A DNA stretch of 64,000 nucleotides from Saccharothrix sp. (GCF_031180885.1 NZ_JAPSLK010000012.1:62001-126000); one strand, 5' to 3'; numbered from the stretch's first letter, positions 36,834 to 45,284 are shown. Translations and numbers: made by a program. Notes: generated by a model from the letters alone, not told the origin.

Positions 36834-37730
36834 GTGCACCTGACCCGACGGGCGCTGCTCACCGCGTGCGCGGGCACCCTGCTCCTGCCTGCCGTCGCCA
36901 CCGCGTCGCCCCGGAAGCAGATCGCCTTCGTCCTGGATGACGGCCGCGGCGGCCGGTTCAGCCACCGCCCCCACGCCCTCCTACCGCTCACGTCGGCCGT
37001 CCGCGTCGTGCACCTGGCCGCTTACGGCCGAGCCGTGGCCGAGGGCCTGATCTCCCCCGGGCAACGCGTCCCCGTCCACGAGTGGGAGCGCTACTCGACT
37101 GGCCCGCACTCGGCCTCCCTGCGCCACTTGGGCACCAAGTCGACCAACGGCGTCGTCGCCGACGACCCGCACGCCACCGTCACGCTGGACGACCTGGCCG
37201 CGGTGATGACTCTCTTCGACGACCACGCCGCCGCCGACCACCTGCGCGCCCTGCTCGGCGAGCCCTACCTGAAGGCCGTGGCCGCCCGCCTGGGTTGGCC
37301 CGATGCCCCCACTCCGTCCTTCCTCGCCGAGTGGCTCCAGCTCACCCTGGGCCGCCCCGTCGACCCCGCCCAGTACCTGACCGACCCGCGGCTCCAGCTG
37401 GAAGCCATCGGCCGCTCCCCCACCGCTCCCACGTCCCGCCGACCGTTGGCGCACGGCACCGCGGCCGACCTGCACCGCCTGCTGCGCAACCTCGACCCGG
37501 CGGCAGTCCGGCACCTCGAAGGCCCTCAGGACTCCGACGTGGTGGTCGGTGAGCTGGTCGACTCGATGGCGGGCGCGATCACCGTGGCGGTGCGGGTGCG
37601 GTGGGCGGACGGTCGTCTGGGCACCGGGGTGGCGCTGGCCCAGGAGTGGTCCGGCGACCTGCCGGCTTTGGTCCGTTCGGCCCTGCTGGACCCCGCTGCG
37701 CTGCGGGGATTCCAGGTGGCGGTTACGTAG
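36834..37730 (+). CDS. Exported beta-lactamase/transpeptidase-like protein with degenerate active site
   Basis: The 298-residue protein has a signal peptide with a twin-arginine-like start (LTRRALLTACAG). The fold pattern resembles class A serine beta-lactamases, but key motifs are altered: the SxxK position reads SAVR in PLTSAVRVVHLAAYGRAV, the SDN position appears as DDH in LFDDHAAADHL, and no KTG motif is evident. It is probably not an active hydrolase and may bind cell-wall material. GTG 36834 follows GAGGGGAG. It is followed by an ArsR regulator 2 bp downstream. Confidence 0.6.
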   Translation: MHLTRRALLTACAGTLLLPAVATASPRKQIAFVLDDGRGGRFSHRPHALLPLTSAVRVVHLAAYGRAVAEGLISPGQRVPVHEWERYSTGPHSASLRHLGTKSTNGVVADDPHATVTLDDLAAVMTLFDDHAAADHLRALLGEPYLKAVAARLGWPDAPTPSFLAEWLQLTLGRPVDPAQYLTDPRLQLEAIGRSPTAPTSRRPLAHGTAADLHRLLRNLDPAAVRHLEGPQDSDVVVGELVDSMAGAITVAVRVRWADGRLGTGVALAQEWSGDLPALVRSALLDPAALRGFQVAVT

Positions 37731-37731
37731 G

Positions 37732-38217
37732 ATGACCGGGGTGGACCTGGTGCGACGGCTGGCCGAGCTGGAGCAGCGCGTGGCGGCGCTGGAGGGTGAG
37801 GAGCGGGAGACCGTCGTGCTGCCCGAGAGCGACGACGGCGGCGGCGAACTGGGTTACGGCGGACGGGTTTCGCTGGGCGGCGGCCGGGTGTCGTGGCGCA
37901 TCGACGTGACGCCCGAACGTGCCCTGTCCCTGGCGGACCGGCCGCGCATCGAGGTGCTGGCGGCGTTGGCGCACCCCGCCCGCGTGGACATCGTCCGTTG
38001 CCTGCTGGCCCAGGGTCCCCAGCCGGCGGCGGCGCTCCAGGAGACGGCCCGGCTGGGGTCCACCGGGCAGCTCTACCACCACCTGAAGGCGCTGACCGGT
38101 TCCGGCGTGGTGGAGCAGGACAAGCGCGGCAGCTACCGCTTGCGCAGCGCGGCGACCGTGCCCGTGCTCGTCCTGCTCACCGCCGCTTCCGACGTGGCCG
38201 GTCAGCTCAGGGCGTGA
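37732..38217 (+). CDS. ArsR-family (winged helix) regulator with N-terminal coiled coil
   Basis: The 161-residue protein has an N-terminal short coiled coil (LVRRLAELEQRVAALEGEE), an acidic/Gly-rich linker, then a winged helix-turn-helix (RIEVLAALAHPARVDIVRCL; STGQLYHHLKALTGSGVVEQ). No metal-binding Cys motif is visible. It starts at ATG 37732 and is almost certainly co-transcribed with the degenerate beta-lactamase-like gene. Its end overlaps the convergent F420-type gene by 11 bases. Confidence 0.85.
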   Translation: MTGVDLVRRLAELEQRVAALEGEERETVVLPESDDGGGELGYGGRVSLGGGRVSWRIDVTPERALSLADRPRIEVLAALAHPARVDIVRCLLAQGPQPAAALQETARLGSTGQLYHHLKALTGSGVVEQDKRGSYRLRSAATVPVLVLLTAASDVAGQLRA

Positions 38218-39127
38218 CGCTCGCGATCAGCTCGACGTGGTCGAGGTCGGCGAGGTCGAGCACCTGGAAGTAGACCCGCGAGATCCCGGTCCGCTCCCGC
38301 CACTGCCCGAGCCGGTCCTGCACCTCGGCCACGGTGCCGGTGAGCCCGTTGGCCTTCAGCTCGTCGAAGTCCCACCCGATCGCGGCGGCCCGCTTGGCGA
38401 CCTCGGCGTCGTCCCGGCCGACGCAGGCGGTGAGGGCGACCGAACGCGTCATGGTCGCCGGGTCCCGCCCGATGTCCCGGCACGCGGCGGCCACCCGCTC
38501 GAACTGCTCGGCGGCGAAGTCCATGCCCACGAACGGCAGGTTGAACTCGGTCGCGAACCGGGCCGCCAGCGCCGGCGTCCGCTTGGCGCCCTTGCCCCCG
38601 ACCACCACGGGCACGGGCTTCTGGACCGGCTTGGGCAGCGCGGGCGAGTCGGTGAGCGTGTAGTGCTTGCCCTCGAAGGAGTACGTCTCGCCCAGCGGCG
38701 TGCCCCACAGCCCGGTGACGATCTCCAGCTGCTCCTCGAACACCTCGAACCGCTCGCCGAGCGTCGGGAACCGCAACCCGTAGGCGGTGTGCTCGTCCTC
38801 GAACCACCCGGAGCCGAGCCCGAACTCCACCCGCCCACCGGACATCTGGTCCACCTGCGCGACCGAGATGGCCAGCGGTCCGGGGTGCCGGAAGGTGGCG
38901 GCGGTCACCAACGTGCCGAGCCGGATGGACTTGGTCTCGCGCGCCAGGCCGGCCAACGTGATCCACGCGTCGGTGGGGCCGGGCAGGCCGTCGGCGGAGC
39001 CCATCTTGAGGTAGTGGTCGGAGCGGAAGAAGGCCCCGAACCCGGCGTCTTCGGCGGTACGGGCGACTCGGAGCAGGTCGTCGTAGGACGCCCCCTGCTG
39101 GGGCTCGGTGAAGATACGCAGTTCCAC
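38207..39127 (-). CDS. LLM-class F420-dependent oxidoreductase
   Basis: The 306-residue TIM-barrel protein shows the luciferase-like pattern: FFRSDHYLKMG near the N-terminus, IRLGTLVTAATFRHPGPLAI, VDQMSGGRVEFGLGSGWFEDEH and VPVVVGGKG. Members use cofactor F420 to reduce or oxidise varied substrates. It is downstream of a TetR gene on the same strand with a 41-bp gap. GTG 39127 is chosen by family length. Confidence 0.88.
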   Translation of the reverse strand: MELRIFTEPQQGASYDDLLRVARTAEDAGFGAFFRSDHYLKMGSADGLPGPTDAWITLAGLARETKSIRLGTLVTAATFRHPGPLAISVAQVDQMSGGRVEFGLGSGWFEDEHTAYGLRFPTLGERFEVFEEQLEIVTGLWGTPLGETYSFEGKHYTLTDSPALPKPVQKPVPVVVGGKGAKRTPALAARFATEFNLPFVGMDFAAEQFERVAAACRDIGRDPATMTRSVALTACVGRDDAEVAKRAAAIGWDFDELKANGLTGTVAEVQDRLGQWRERTGISRVYFQVLDLADLDHVELIASVTP

Positions 39128-39168
39128 ACCCCCCAACCTATCCGCCCGGCGGGACCGCTCCCGCGACC

Positions 39169-39822
39169 TCAGCGGCGGCGTGAGCGGGAGCGGTGCTCTC
39201 GGGCCGGCTCGGCCGGGCGGGGAGTGCCGTTGACGCGCAATCCCTCGACCACCCGCACGATGGTCCGCTCCACCTCCGCACTGGCCTTCTTCGGATCCGC
39301 CGCCCCGGCGATCATGCTCGCCCCGGCCGACAGCGACCCGAACAGCAACCGGGCCATGGTCTCCACCGGCAGCTGCTCCAGCTCGCCGCTGGTGATCAGC
39401 ACCTCGATGGTCGACCGGAGCAGGCCGTAGCTGAAGTGCTCCTCGGCCTCCCGCCACCGCTCCCAGCCCATGACCACCGGAGCCTCGTGGATCACGATGC
39501 GCTGGTAGGACGGCTCCAGGCACACCCGCACGTACGCCCGCAGCCCCGCGATGGCCGTGTCCCACGGGTCGCCGGGAGCGCTGACGATCTCGCCGAGCTT
39601 GCGCATGAAGGCGTTCTCGACCGAGTCGAACGCGGCCTCGAACAGGGCCTGCTTGCCGCTGAAGTGGTGGTACAGCGCGCCTTTCGTCAGGCGTGCCCGC
39701 TTGGCGACCTCGTCCAGGGACGTGCCGGCGTACCCCCGTTTGGTGAACAGCTCGACGGCACTGTCCACCAGTGCCTGCCTGGTGGACTCCGAGTACTCGA
39801 CACGCCTGGACCGCACTGTCAC
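39169..39822 (-). CDS. TetR-family transcriptional regulator
   Basis: The protein (217 residues from GTG 39822) has a TetR DNA-binding domain (STRQALVDSAVELFTKRGYA; TSLDEVAKRARLTKGALYHHF) and a helical C-terminal domain with a basic tail (EHRSRSRRR). Several GTG codons near 39816-39831 are possible starts; upstream sequence holds operators rather than coding sequence. It is divergent from the gene at 39945, and both probably respond to the twin palindromes at 39842-39898. Confidence 0.9.
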   Translation of the reverse strand: MTVRSRRVEYSESTRQALVDSAVELFTKRGYAGTSLDEVAKRARLTKGALYHHFSGKQALFEAAFDSVENAFMRKLGEIVSAPGDPWDTAIAGLRAYVRVCLEPSYQRIVIHEAPVVMGWERWREAEEHFSYGLLRSTIEVLITSGELEQLPVETMARLLFGSLSAGASMIAGAADPKKASAEVERTIVRVVEGLRVNGTPRPAEPAREHRSRSRRR

Positions 39823-39841
39823 CACGTTCACAACCGTACGA

Positions 39842-39898
39842 CATACCGACGGTACGTACTCGTGGTATGTTCGTCCCATCGGCCATACCGGCGGTATG
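39842..39898. promoter_or_regulatory. Two CATACCG-type TetR operators
   Basis: CATACCGACGGTACG (39842-39856) and CATACCGGCGGTATG (39884-39898) are related inverted repeats of the form CATACCG-N-CGGTATG, 42 bp apart centre to centre (about four helical turns). They flank the promoter zone between the divergent tetR and hypothetical genes. Confidence 0.75.
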
Positions 39899-39944
39899 CC
39901 AAAGACCTCAGGTATGAGCCGCGTCACGAGAGGAGGGCGTGATC

Positions 39945-40403
39945 ATGGGTTGGACCGACTTCTACCGACGGCGCGACGCTCTGGACGCCGTGCTAGACGC
40001 CGCGGCGGGGGATCCCGCGGCGCCCCTGACCTTCGACCGCGACCTGTTCGCCACCGAGAGCGAGCTGCTCGCGGCCCTGCACTACCGGTGGATGCAGCAG
40101 CTCACCGGGCGCCTCGGCGTCGCGCTGGAGGACGCCGGCGACCGCGTCGAGACCGTCGCCCACACCTGGCGCGCGCTGGCCGCCGAGCAGCCCGTGCTGC
40201 GCGCGGTGCTGGACGAGCACCTGACCGCGCAGGACGCGATCGAGCGCGAGCAGCGGATGCTGGCCCTGACCGCCGGGCTGGCGGACCTCACCGAGCCGTC
40301 CGACGAGATCGCCAAGGTCGGCGCCGCGTTCCTGGCGCTCATCCGCAACGCGCCGCGGGCCAAGGCGCCGGCCCGCCACACCAGGCTCGCCAAGAGCGCC
40401 TGA
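39945..40403 (+). CDS. Conserved helical protein of unknown function
   Basis: The 152-residue soluble protein (MGWTDFYRRRDALDAVLDAA; ATESELLAALHYRWMQQLTG) is mostly alpha-helical with no recognised catalytic motif. ATG 39945 has AGGAGG eight bases upstream. Its position divergent from a TetR gene and just ahead of an SDR gene suggests a TetR-controlled operon. Confidence 0.75.
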   Translation: MGWTDFYRRRDALDAVLDAAAGDPAAPLTFDRDLFATESELLAALHYRWMQQLTGRLGVALEDAGDRVETVAHTWRALAAEQPVLRAVLDEHLTAQDAIEREQRMLALTAGLADLTEPSDEIAKVGAAFLALIRNAPRAKAPARHTRLAKSA

Positions 40404-40423
40404 CTTGCGGTTGGGTGGTGACC

Positions 40424-41338
40424 ATGGCGAAGTGGACCGAGGCGGACATCCCCGACCAGACCGGCCGGACCGTGCTCGTGACCGGGGCGAACTCCGGTCT
40501 CGGGTTGCGCACCGCCGAGGTGCTGGCCGGGAAGGGCGCGCGCGTCCTGATGGCCTGCCGGTCCCCTGAACGCGGGCAGCGCGCGCTGGAGCGGGTCGGG
40601 GACAAGGCCGAGCTGGTCGAGCTGGACCTGGCCGACCTGGGCTCGGTCCACGACGCCGCGAAGGCCGTCCGCGAGCGCACCGACCGGCTGGACGTCCTGG
40701 TCAACAACGCCGGGGTGATGGCGGTGCCGCTGGGCCGCACCGCCGACGGCTTCGAGCGCCAGTTCGGCACCAACCACCTGGGCCACGCCGCCCTGACGTG
40801 GCTGCTGATGCCGCTGCTCAGGGCCACCCCGGCGGCACGCGTGGTCACCGTGTCGAGCCTCGCGCACCAGATGGGCGCGATCGACCTCGCCGACCCGAAC
40901 TACGAGGTCCGCCGCTACACGTCGTGGGGCGCGTACGGGCAGTCCAAGCTGGCCAACCTGCTGTTCGCGCGCGAGCTGGAGCGCCGCTGCCGCGCCGCGG
41001 GCCTGGACGTGACGTCCGTCGCGGCCCACCCGGGCGTCACGGCGACCGAGCTGAGCACCAACATGGCCCGCTCCCGGCGCAACCCGATCATGTCCGTCGG
41101 GGCCAAGATCAGCGACTTCTTCGCCCAGTCGGTCGAGCTGGGGGCGTTGCCGCAGCTCTACGCGGCCACCGCGCCGGACGTCGTCGGCGGCGCGTATTAC
41201 GGCCCCGACGGGTTCCGCGGGATGCGCGGGTACCCGACCCGTTCGGGCTCCGCGGCGGCGGCCGAGGACGAGCCGGCCGCGAGCCGGTTGTGGGACCTGA
41301 CGGCCAAGCTCACGGGCGTCGCGCCCGATCCGGCGTGA
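40424..41338 (+). CDS. Short-chain dehydrogenase/reductase (retinol-dehydrogenase-like)
   Basis: The 304-residue classical SDR has TGANSGLGLRTAE (cofactor), NNAGVMAVP, VVTVSSLAHQ (catalytic Ser) and YGQSKLANL (YxxxK). The HPGVTATELSTNM segment is typical of the WWOX/RDH-like group. It is probably co-transcribed with the gene at 39945 under TetR control. The substrate is unknown. Confidence 0.92.
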   Translation: MAKWTEADIPDQTGRTVLVTGANSGLGLRTAEVLAGKGARVLMACRSPERGQRALERVGDKAELVELDLADLGSVHDAAKAVRERTDRLDVLVNNAGVMAVPLGRTADGFERQFGTNHLGHAALTWLLMPLLRATPAARVVTVSSLAHQMGAIDLADPNYEVRRYTSWGAYGQSKLANLLFARELERRCRAAGLDVTSVAAHPGVTATELSTNMARSRRNPIMSVGAKISDFFAQSVELGALPQLYAATAPDVVGGAYYGPDGFRGMRGYPTRSGSAAAAEDEPAASRLWDLTAKLTGVAPDPA

Positions 41339-41353
41339 CGTAGTGTTGAGGCC

Positions 41354-42355
41354 GTGACCGTCGTACCTGAAGGTCGGAAGCTGCTGCGCCTAGAGGTGCG
41401 CAACAGCCAAACGCCCATCGAGAAGAAGCCCTCGTGGATCAAGACCAAGGCGAAGATGGGTCCCGAGTACCGGGAACTCAAAGGTCTGGTCAAGCGCGAG
41501 GGCCTGCACACGGTGTGCGAAGAGGCCGGTTGTCCCAACATCTACGAGTGCTGGGAAGACCGGGAGGCCACCTTCCTCATCGGTGGCGAGCAGTGCACCC
41601 GCCGCTGCGACTTCTGCCAGATCGACACCGGCAAGCCCGCCGACCTGGACCGCGACGAGCCGCGCCGGGTCGCCGAGTCCGTCCAGGCCATGGGCCTGCG
41701 CTACTCGACCGTCACGGGCGTCGCGCGTGACGACCTCGAGGACGGCGGCGCGTGGCTGTACGCCGAGACCGTCCGCCAGATCCACGCGCTCAACCCGGGC
41801 ACGGGCGTCGAGCTGCTGATCCCGGACTTCAACGCGGTGCCCGAGCAACTGGCCGAGGTCTTCGACTCGCGCCCCGAGGTGCTCGCGCACAACCTGGAGA
41901 CCGTGCCGCGGATCTTCAAGCGGATCCGCCCGGCGTTCCGCTACGAGCGGTCGCTGGAGGTCATCACGAAGGCCCGCGAGGCCGGCCTGGTGACCAAGTC
42001 GAACCTCATCCTCGGCATGGGCGAGACCCCCGAGGAGGTCACCGAGGCGCTGCACGACCTGCACGACGCGGGCTGCGAGATCATCACGATCACCCAGTAC
42101 CTGCGCCCGTCGCCGCGGCACCACCCGGTCGAGCGCTGGGTGAAGCCGGAGGAGTTCGTGGTGCACAAGGAGACCGCCGAGGGCATCGGCTTCTCCGGCG
42201 TCATGGCGGGTCCGCTGGTCCGGTCCTCGTACCGGGCGGGTCGGCTGTACGCGCAGGCCGTGCAGAAGCGCGGCGACGTGCTCCCCGAGAACCTTCGCCA
42301 CCTGCTGGAGGCGGGCGGCGCGGCCCAGGAGATCACCTCCCTGCTGGCCCGCTAG
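41354..42355 (+). CDS. lipA: Lipoyl synthase (radical SAM)
   Basis: The 333-residue enzyme carries both clusters: the auxiliary 4Fe-4S motif [12 protein letters not shown] (Cys55, 60, 66) and the radical SAM motif CTRRCDFC (Cys81, 85, 88). The conserved Ser near the C-terminus is probably in VRSSYRAG. It inserts two sulfurs into octanoyl-lipoyl domains made by LipB. It lies 15 bp after the SDR gene and starts at GTG 41354. Confidence 0.97.
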   Translation: MTVVPEGRKLLRLEVRNSQTPIEKKPSWIKTKAKMGPEYRELKGLVKREGLHTVCEEAGCPNIYECWEDREATFLIGGEQCTRRCDFCQIDTGKPADLDRDEPRRVAESVQAMGLRYSTVTGVARDDLEDGGAWLYAETVRQIHALNPGTGVELLIPDFNAVPEQLAEVFDSRPEVLAHNLETVPRIFKRIRPAFRYERSLEVITKAREAGLVTKSNLILGMGETPEEVTEALHDLHDAGCEIITITQYLRPSPRHHPVERWVKPEEFVVHKETAEGIGFSGVMAGPLVRSSYRAGRLYAQAVQKRGDVLPENLRHLLEAGGAAQEITSLLAR

Positions 42356-42370
42356 GCCACTCCGGTTTCC

Positions 42371-42401
42371 CGAAGCCCCCGGCTTGTGGTCGGGGGCTTC
42401 G
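42371..42401. terminator. Terminator after lipA
   Basis: CGAAGCCCCCG (42371-42381) pairs with CGGGGGCTTCG (42391-42401) between convergent genes. Confidence 0.85.
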
Positions 42402-42692
42402 CTATGCCGCAGACCTCCGCCGCACGACCACCGCCCCCACCACGAGCAGCGCCCCCAACACGGTCACCGGCGCCGCCCACGCGAGTCGTTCGACCCGCAG
42501 CCGCGAACAGATCTCGACCAGCGCCCCACCCTCGGCCTCGGCCGCGACCTCGTCGAACCCCATGCCGAGACTGTTCCCGCAGGGCACCGCGATGCCCGAG
42601 GGCGCGTCGGTGGACAGCGGCAGCAGCATGATCAACAGCCCTGCCAGGAAGAAAGCGACCCCGACCACCGCGGCGACCGTCTTGGGCGACAT
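42402..42692 (-). CDS. Small membrane protein with two helices
   Basis: This 96-residue protein has helices at about 5-27 (VAAVVGVAFFLAGLLIMLLP) and 70-90 (AAPVTVLGALLVVGAVVV), separated by an outer loop with two cysteines (VPCGNSLG, EICSRLRVE) that could form a disulfide. It ends in RRRS. ATG 42692 is chosen over an upstream TTG. Function unknown. Confidence 0.7.
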   Translation of the reverse strand: MSPKTVAAVVGVAFFLAGLLIMLLPLSTDAPSGIAVPCGNSLGMGFDEVAAEAEGGALVEICSRLRVERLAWAAPVTVLGALLVVGAVVVRRRSAA

Positions 42693-42728
42693 GGCGGACA
42701 AGCTACGTCCTGAACGCTGTTAGGCATA

Positions 42729-42754
42729 GGGGGCTTCTCACCTGAGGAGCCCCC
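42729..42754 (-). terminator. Hairpin downstream of the decayed wHTH gene
   Basis: GGGGGCT pairs with AGCCCCC with a few more base pairs inside, just past the minus-strand stop at 42738. Confidence 0.6.
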
Positions 42755-43555
42755 GTTGGCAACCCCTAATCATCGGCACCCGCTTCAAGAGCGCGGGCAA
42801 CTCCATCGCCAGGTCGGGCACCTCCATCCCCATCCGCTCCAGCCGCGCGGCCACCTCGTGCAGTGGCAGTTCGAACCACAGGGCCTCCCGGACGAGGGTC
42901 CGCATGTCCACCGGTTCGGTCGTGTTCACCCGGTCCAACAGGTCGAAGTCGGTCCGGTCGAACCCGTCGTGCTGTGCCTCCTTCCGCCGCACCCGGTACC
43001 CGACAGCTTCCAACGCCTCGACCGCGTCCCGGACAGCCACGACCCGGACCGGATCACCTTCAACGCGTGCGCAAACGGCACTTCGGCCCCCGGCGGCAGG
43101 AGCGCGAGCCCGCCAGTCGCGAGGAGCGCTCCCCACAGCGGGGTCAACGGCCGGTTCAGGTGCTCGAACGCCGGCACCTCGTATCCGAGCCGCGCGAACC
43201 GCTCCGCAAACGTGGCCGACCGCTTGGGTCCGGTCCAGCCACGGGTTAAACCCGTCGACGTCCTGGCTGACGAGCACCTGGTCCGCCTTCGTGTACCGGC
43301 CGTGTGCGCCGTCGGGCGCGTCCACCTCGTACGAGTAGCTCCGCAGCCGGGCGACGATCTCGCGAATGGGTCGGCCGGTGCGCAACTGCGCCGATCACAT
43401 GGCCGAGCCGCACTACCTCGTCCGCCGGGAGCCACAGCTCCGCGCCGCCCAGGTCGCGGCCGATCGCCCGTGGTTGGAGTTCGCGACGGCGTTGCTGCAA
43501 ACGGCCGGAGCCGCGCTGGCGCTGGGTGCCGTGCCGGCCCGCAGGCGGGGACGGG
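42738..43555 (-). pseudogene. Frameshifted winged-HTH-repeat protein (possible Hsp90-associated conflict gene remnant)
   Basis: Recognisable protein sequence passes between three minus-strand frames. It starts as RDLGGAELWLPADEVVRLGH (above ~43386) and shifts to RTGRPIREIVARLRSYSYEV ... VSQDVDGFNPWLD. It shifts again near 43230 to FAERFARLGYEVPAFEHLN, and near 43060 to VEALEAVGYRVRRKEAQH ... MRTLVREALWFELPLHEVAA, ending at 42738. The repeating pattern of a basic helix with YEV, then an S-D-DG-PWL segment, resembles the wHTH repeats C-terminal to Hsp90-like ATPases in actinobacterial conflict systems. No ATPase portion remains. At least three frameshifts indicate a dead gene, barring sequencing errors. 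Confidence 0.6.
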
Positions 43556-43568
43556 ATTGATCGAGGGC

Positions 43569-43605
43569 GCGGACAGCTTAGCCGCGGGACTCCGAAGCTG
43601 TCCGC
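43569..43605. terminator. 11-bp perfect hairpin at the end of the 55-residue gene
   Basis: GCGGACAGCTT (43569-43579) pairs exactly with AAGCTGTCCGC (43595-43605). It overlaps the last codons and stop of the minus-strand gene at 43578, and may stabilise or terminate its mRNA. Confidence 0.55.
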
Positions 43606-43745
43606 GACACCGCCTCGACCAGTTGCGGTGTCACGTCGTCCACGCCCCAGAGTTCCAGCAGGCTGGACACGGCTTGACGGATACCTTCGTAACTTTCCGT
43701 CGGCAGATCGGGTGGGAGCTTGACGTGTAGCTCCGGGTTGTGCAT
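43578..43745 (-). CDS. Small protein, 55 residues, next to the wHTH remnant
   Basis: ATG 43745 opens MHNPELHVKLPPDLPTESYE, followed by IRQAVSSLLELWGVDDVTPQ and a charged C-terminus. The composition is protein-like and distinct from neighbours. It lies between tRNA-Val and the decayed gene on the same strand. No function is recognised; it may be a leftover component of the same accessory system. Confidence 0.45.
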   Translation of the reverse strand: MHNPELHVKLPPDLPTESYEGIRQAVSSLLELWGVDDVTPQLVEAVSRTASESRG

Positions 43746-43870
43746 GTGACCAGCGTCCCGGTCGGCGTTACCGGTCCGCAATACCCTGATGGTGGACACC
43801 GGAGGTTTTGCGAATTGCCCGCGGGCGATCGATCTCCCCGGGAATAAAATGTGAACCAGCACACAGTCGG

Positions 43871-43942
43871 TGGGCGCGACAGGATTCGAACCTGCGACCG
43901 CTCGGGTGTAAACCGAGTGCTCTTCCGCTGAGCTACACGCCC
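43871..43942 (-). tRNA. tRNA-Val (anticodon TAC)
   Basis: Read on the minus strand it begins GGGCGTGTAGCTCAGCGG and ends GGTTCGAATCCTGTCGCGCCC-like, with acceptor arms GGGCGTG/CGCGCCC, D-arm AGCTC...GAGC, T-loop GTTCGAATC, and anticodon stem CTCGG/CCGAG around TTTACAC (anticodon TAC). CCA is not encoded. It precedes the accessory remnant, a common integration context. Confidence 0.95.
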
Positions 43943-43985
43943 GGACCGGCACGCGCCCGCGGGCGGCGTACCGGGGGAAACGCTA

Positions 43986-44450
43986 TCAGGCCCCCAGCGC
44001 GGCGACGGCCTTCTTCCACGCCTCCTGGTCGCGCGCCTCACCCGGCGCGTTGACCTCGGCGTAGCGGACCACGCCCTCGGTGTCGATCAGGAACGTGCCG
44101 CGGTTGGCCAGGCCCGCCGCCTCGTTGAACACGCCGTACTCGCTCGCCACCTTGCCGTGCGGCCAGAAGTCCGACAGCAGCGGGAACGTGTAGCCCTGCT
44201 GGTCCGCCCACGCCTTGAGGCTGAACGGCGTGTCCACCGAAACCCCGATGACCTGCACGTTCTCGTTCTCGTACGTGGCCAGCTCGTCGCGCACCTGGCA
44301 CAGCTCGCCGGTGCAGATGCCGCTGAACGCGAACGGGTAGAACACCAGCAGGACGTTGCGCTCGCCGCGGAACGACGACAGCGTCACCGGCTGCTTGTTG
44401 TAGTCGTTGAGCGTGAAGTCCGGAGCCTGCGAACCGACCTCGACCGACAT
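43986..44450 (-). CDS. ahpE: Peroxiredoxin, AhpE family
   Basis: The 154-residue thioredoxin-fold protein has VGSQAPDFTLNDYN at the N-terminus and the peroxidatic Cys46 in FAFSGICTGELC. M. tuberculosis AhpE is a 1-Cys type, as I recall it; here a second Cys51 gives a CX4C motif like PrxQ proteins, so an internal disulfide is possible. It reduces peroxides and peroxynitrite. ATG 44450 follows a purine-rich GGGCGAGGA. Confidence 0.92.
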   Translation of the reverse strand: MSVEVGSQAPDFTLNDYNKQPVTLSSFRGERNVLLVFYPFAFSGICTGELCQVRDELATYENENVQVIGVSVDTPFSLKAWADQQGYTFPLLSDFWPHGKVASEYGVFNEAAGLANRGTFLIDTEGVVRYAEVNAPGEARDQEAWKKAVAALGA

Positions 44451-44489
44451 TCCTCGCCCTTCCGCCAAGTGAAAAGTGCAAAGCCCAAG

Positions 44490-44517
44490 AAGACGGGCTC
44501 CGCGCGGAGCCCGTCGT
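44490..44517 (-). terminator. Terminator after the DUF3052 gene
   Basis: GACGGGCTCCG pairs with CGGAGCCCGTC with a minimal loop, followed on the minus strand by TTCTT. Confidence 0.7.
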
Positions 44518-44558
44518 CGAGCCTAGCGGCACGGGTGGGAACTGCCGAGTATCAGGTC

Positions 44559-44990
44559 TCAGCGCTTGGACTTGACCGACTTCGGCGACACCAGCCGCAC
44601 TGCCGACCAGTCCGCGCTCGCGCTGATGGAGGAGGTCTGGGCCAGCCCCGCGGTCGGCACGGCCTCGGCGATGTCGCTCGGCTCGACGTACCCGGGCCGC
44701 CCGGTCTTGGGCGTCAGGACCCAGATCACGCCATCGTCCGCGAGCGGGCCGATGGCGTCGACCAGGGCGTCCACCAGGTCGCCGTCGTCCTCACGCCACC
44801 ACAGCAGGACCACGTCCACGACTTCGTCGGCGTCCTCGTCGAGCAGATCGCTGCCGATGCGCTCCTCGACCGCCGCACGGAGGTCGTCGTCGACGTCCTC
44901 ACCCCAGCCGATTTCCTGGACCACAGCGCCCGGGTCGATCCCGAGCCTATCGGCGACACCGACCTTGCCGGCGTCTTCCGCGGCGACCAC
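44559..44990 (-). CDS. DUF3052 protein
   Basis: The 143-residue acidic protein (VVAAEDAGKVGVADRLGIDP; VVQEIGWGEDVDDDLRAAVE; DDGVIWVLTPKTGRPGYVEP) matches the actinobacterial DUF3052 family in the Rv2239c position. The GVIWVLTPKTGR...DWSAVRLVSPK pattern suggests an alpha/beta fold. GTG 44990 has GGAGGA nine bases upstream; an in-frame GTG at 44999 is too close to it. Function unknown. It is divergent from aceE. Confidence 0.88.
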   Translation of the reverse strand: MVAAEDAGKVGVADRLGIDPGAVVQEIGWGEDVDDDLRAAVEERIGSDLLDEDADEVVDVVLLWWREDDGDLVDALVDAIGPLADDGVIWVLTPKTGRPGYVEPSDIAEAVPTAGLAQTSSISASADWSAVRLVSPKSVKSKR

Positions 44991-45284
44991 GGCTTCCACT
45001 CCTCCAAGTACACAAGAGCGGCAGCCGGGTTCGACTGCCGCGCGACGTCACTACCAGTCGCGGCTAGCGAACACTGTCACACCAGGCAAGCGCAACCGTA
45101 AGGGCCGAGACACGCCGCATCGGGTACCCCGGGGTGCCTTCCGCCATCCGGATGAGGCAGGCTCTACATACCTCCTATTCGCGCGCGCGAGGGACACGAT
45201 CCAGAACTACTCACCGGTAGCGGTGACGGGATGGTGTCTTGAAGGCAACGATGGGAACCAGAGACCCCGGATTGAGGAGATCCC

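Noticed and set aside
43578..43952. Longer frame for the 55-residue gene reaching into the tRNA
   Set aside because: The added part reads through tRNA-Val on the same strand (translated GSNPVAP is the T-arm); ATG 43745 is the reasonable start.
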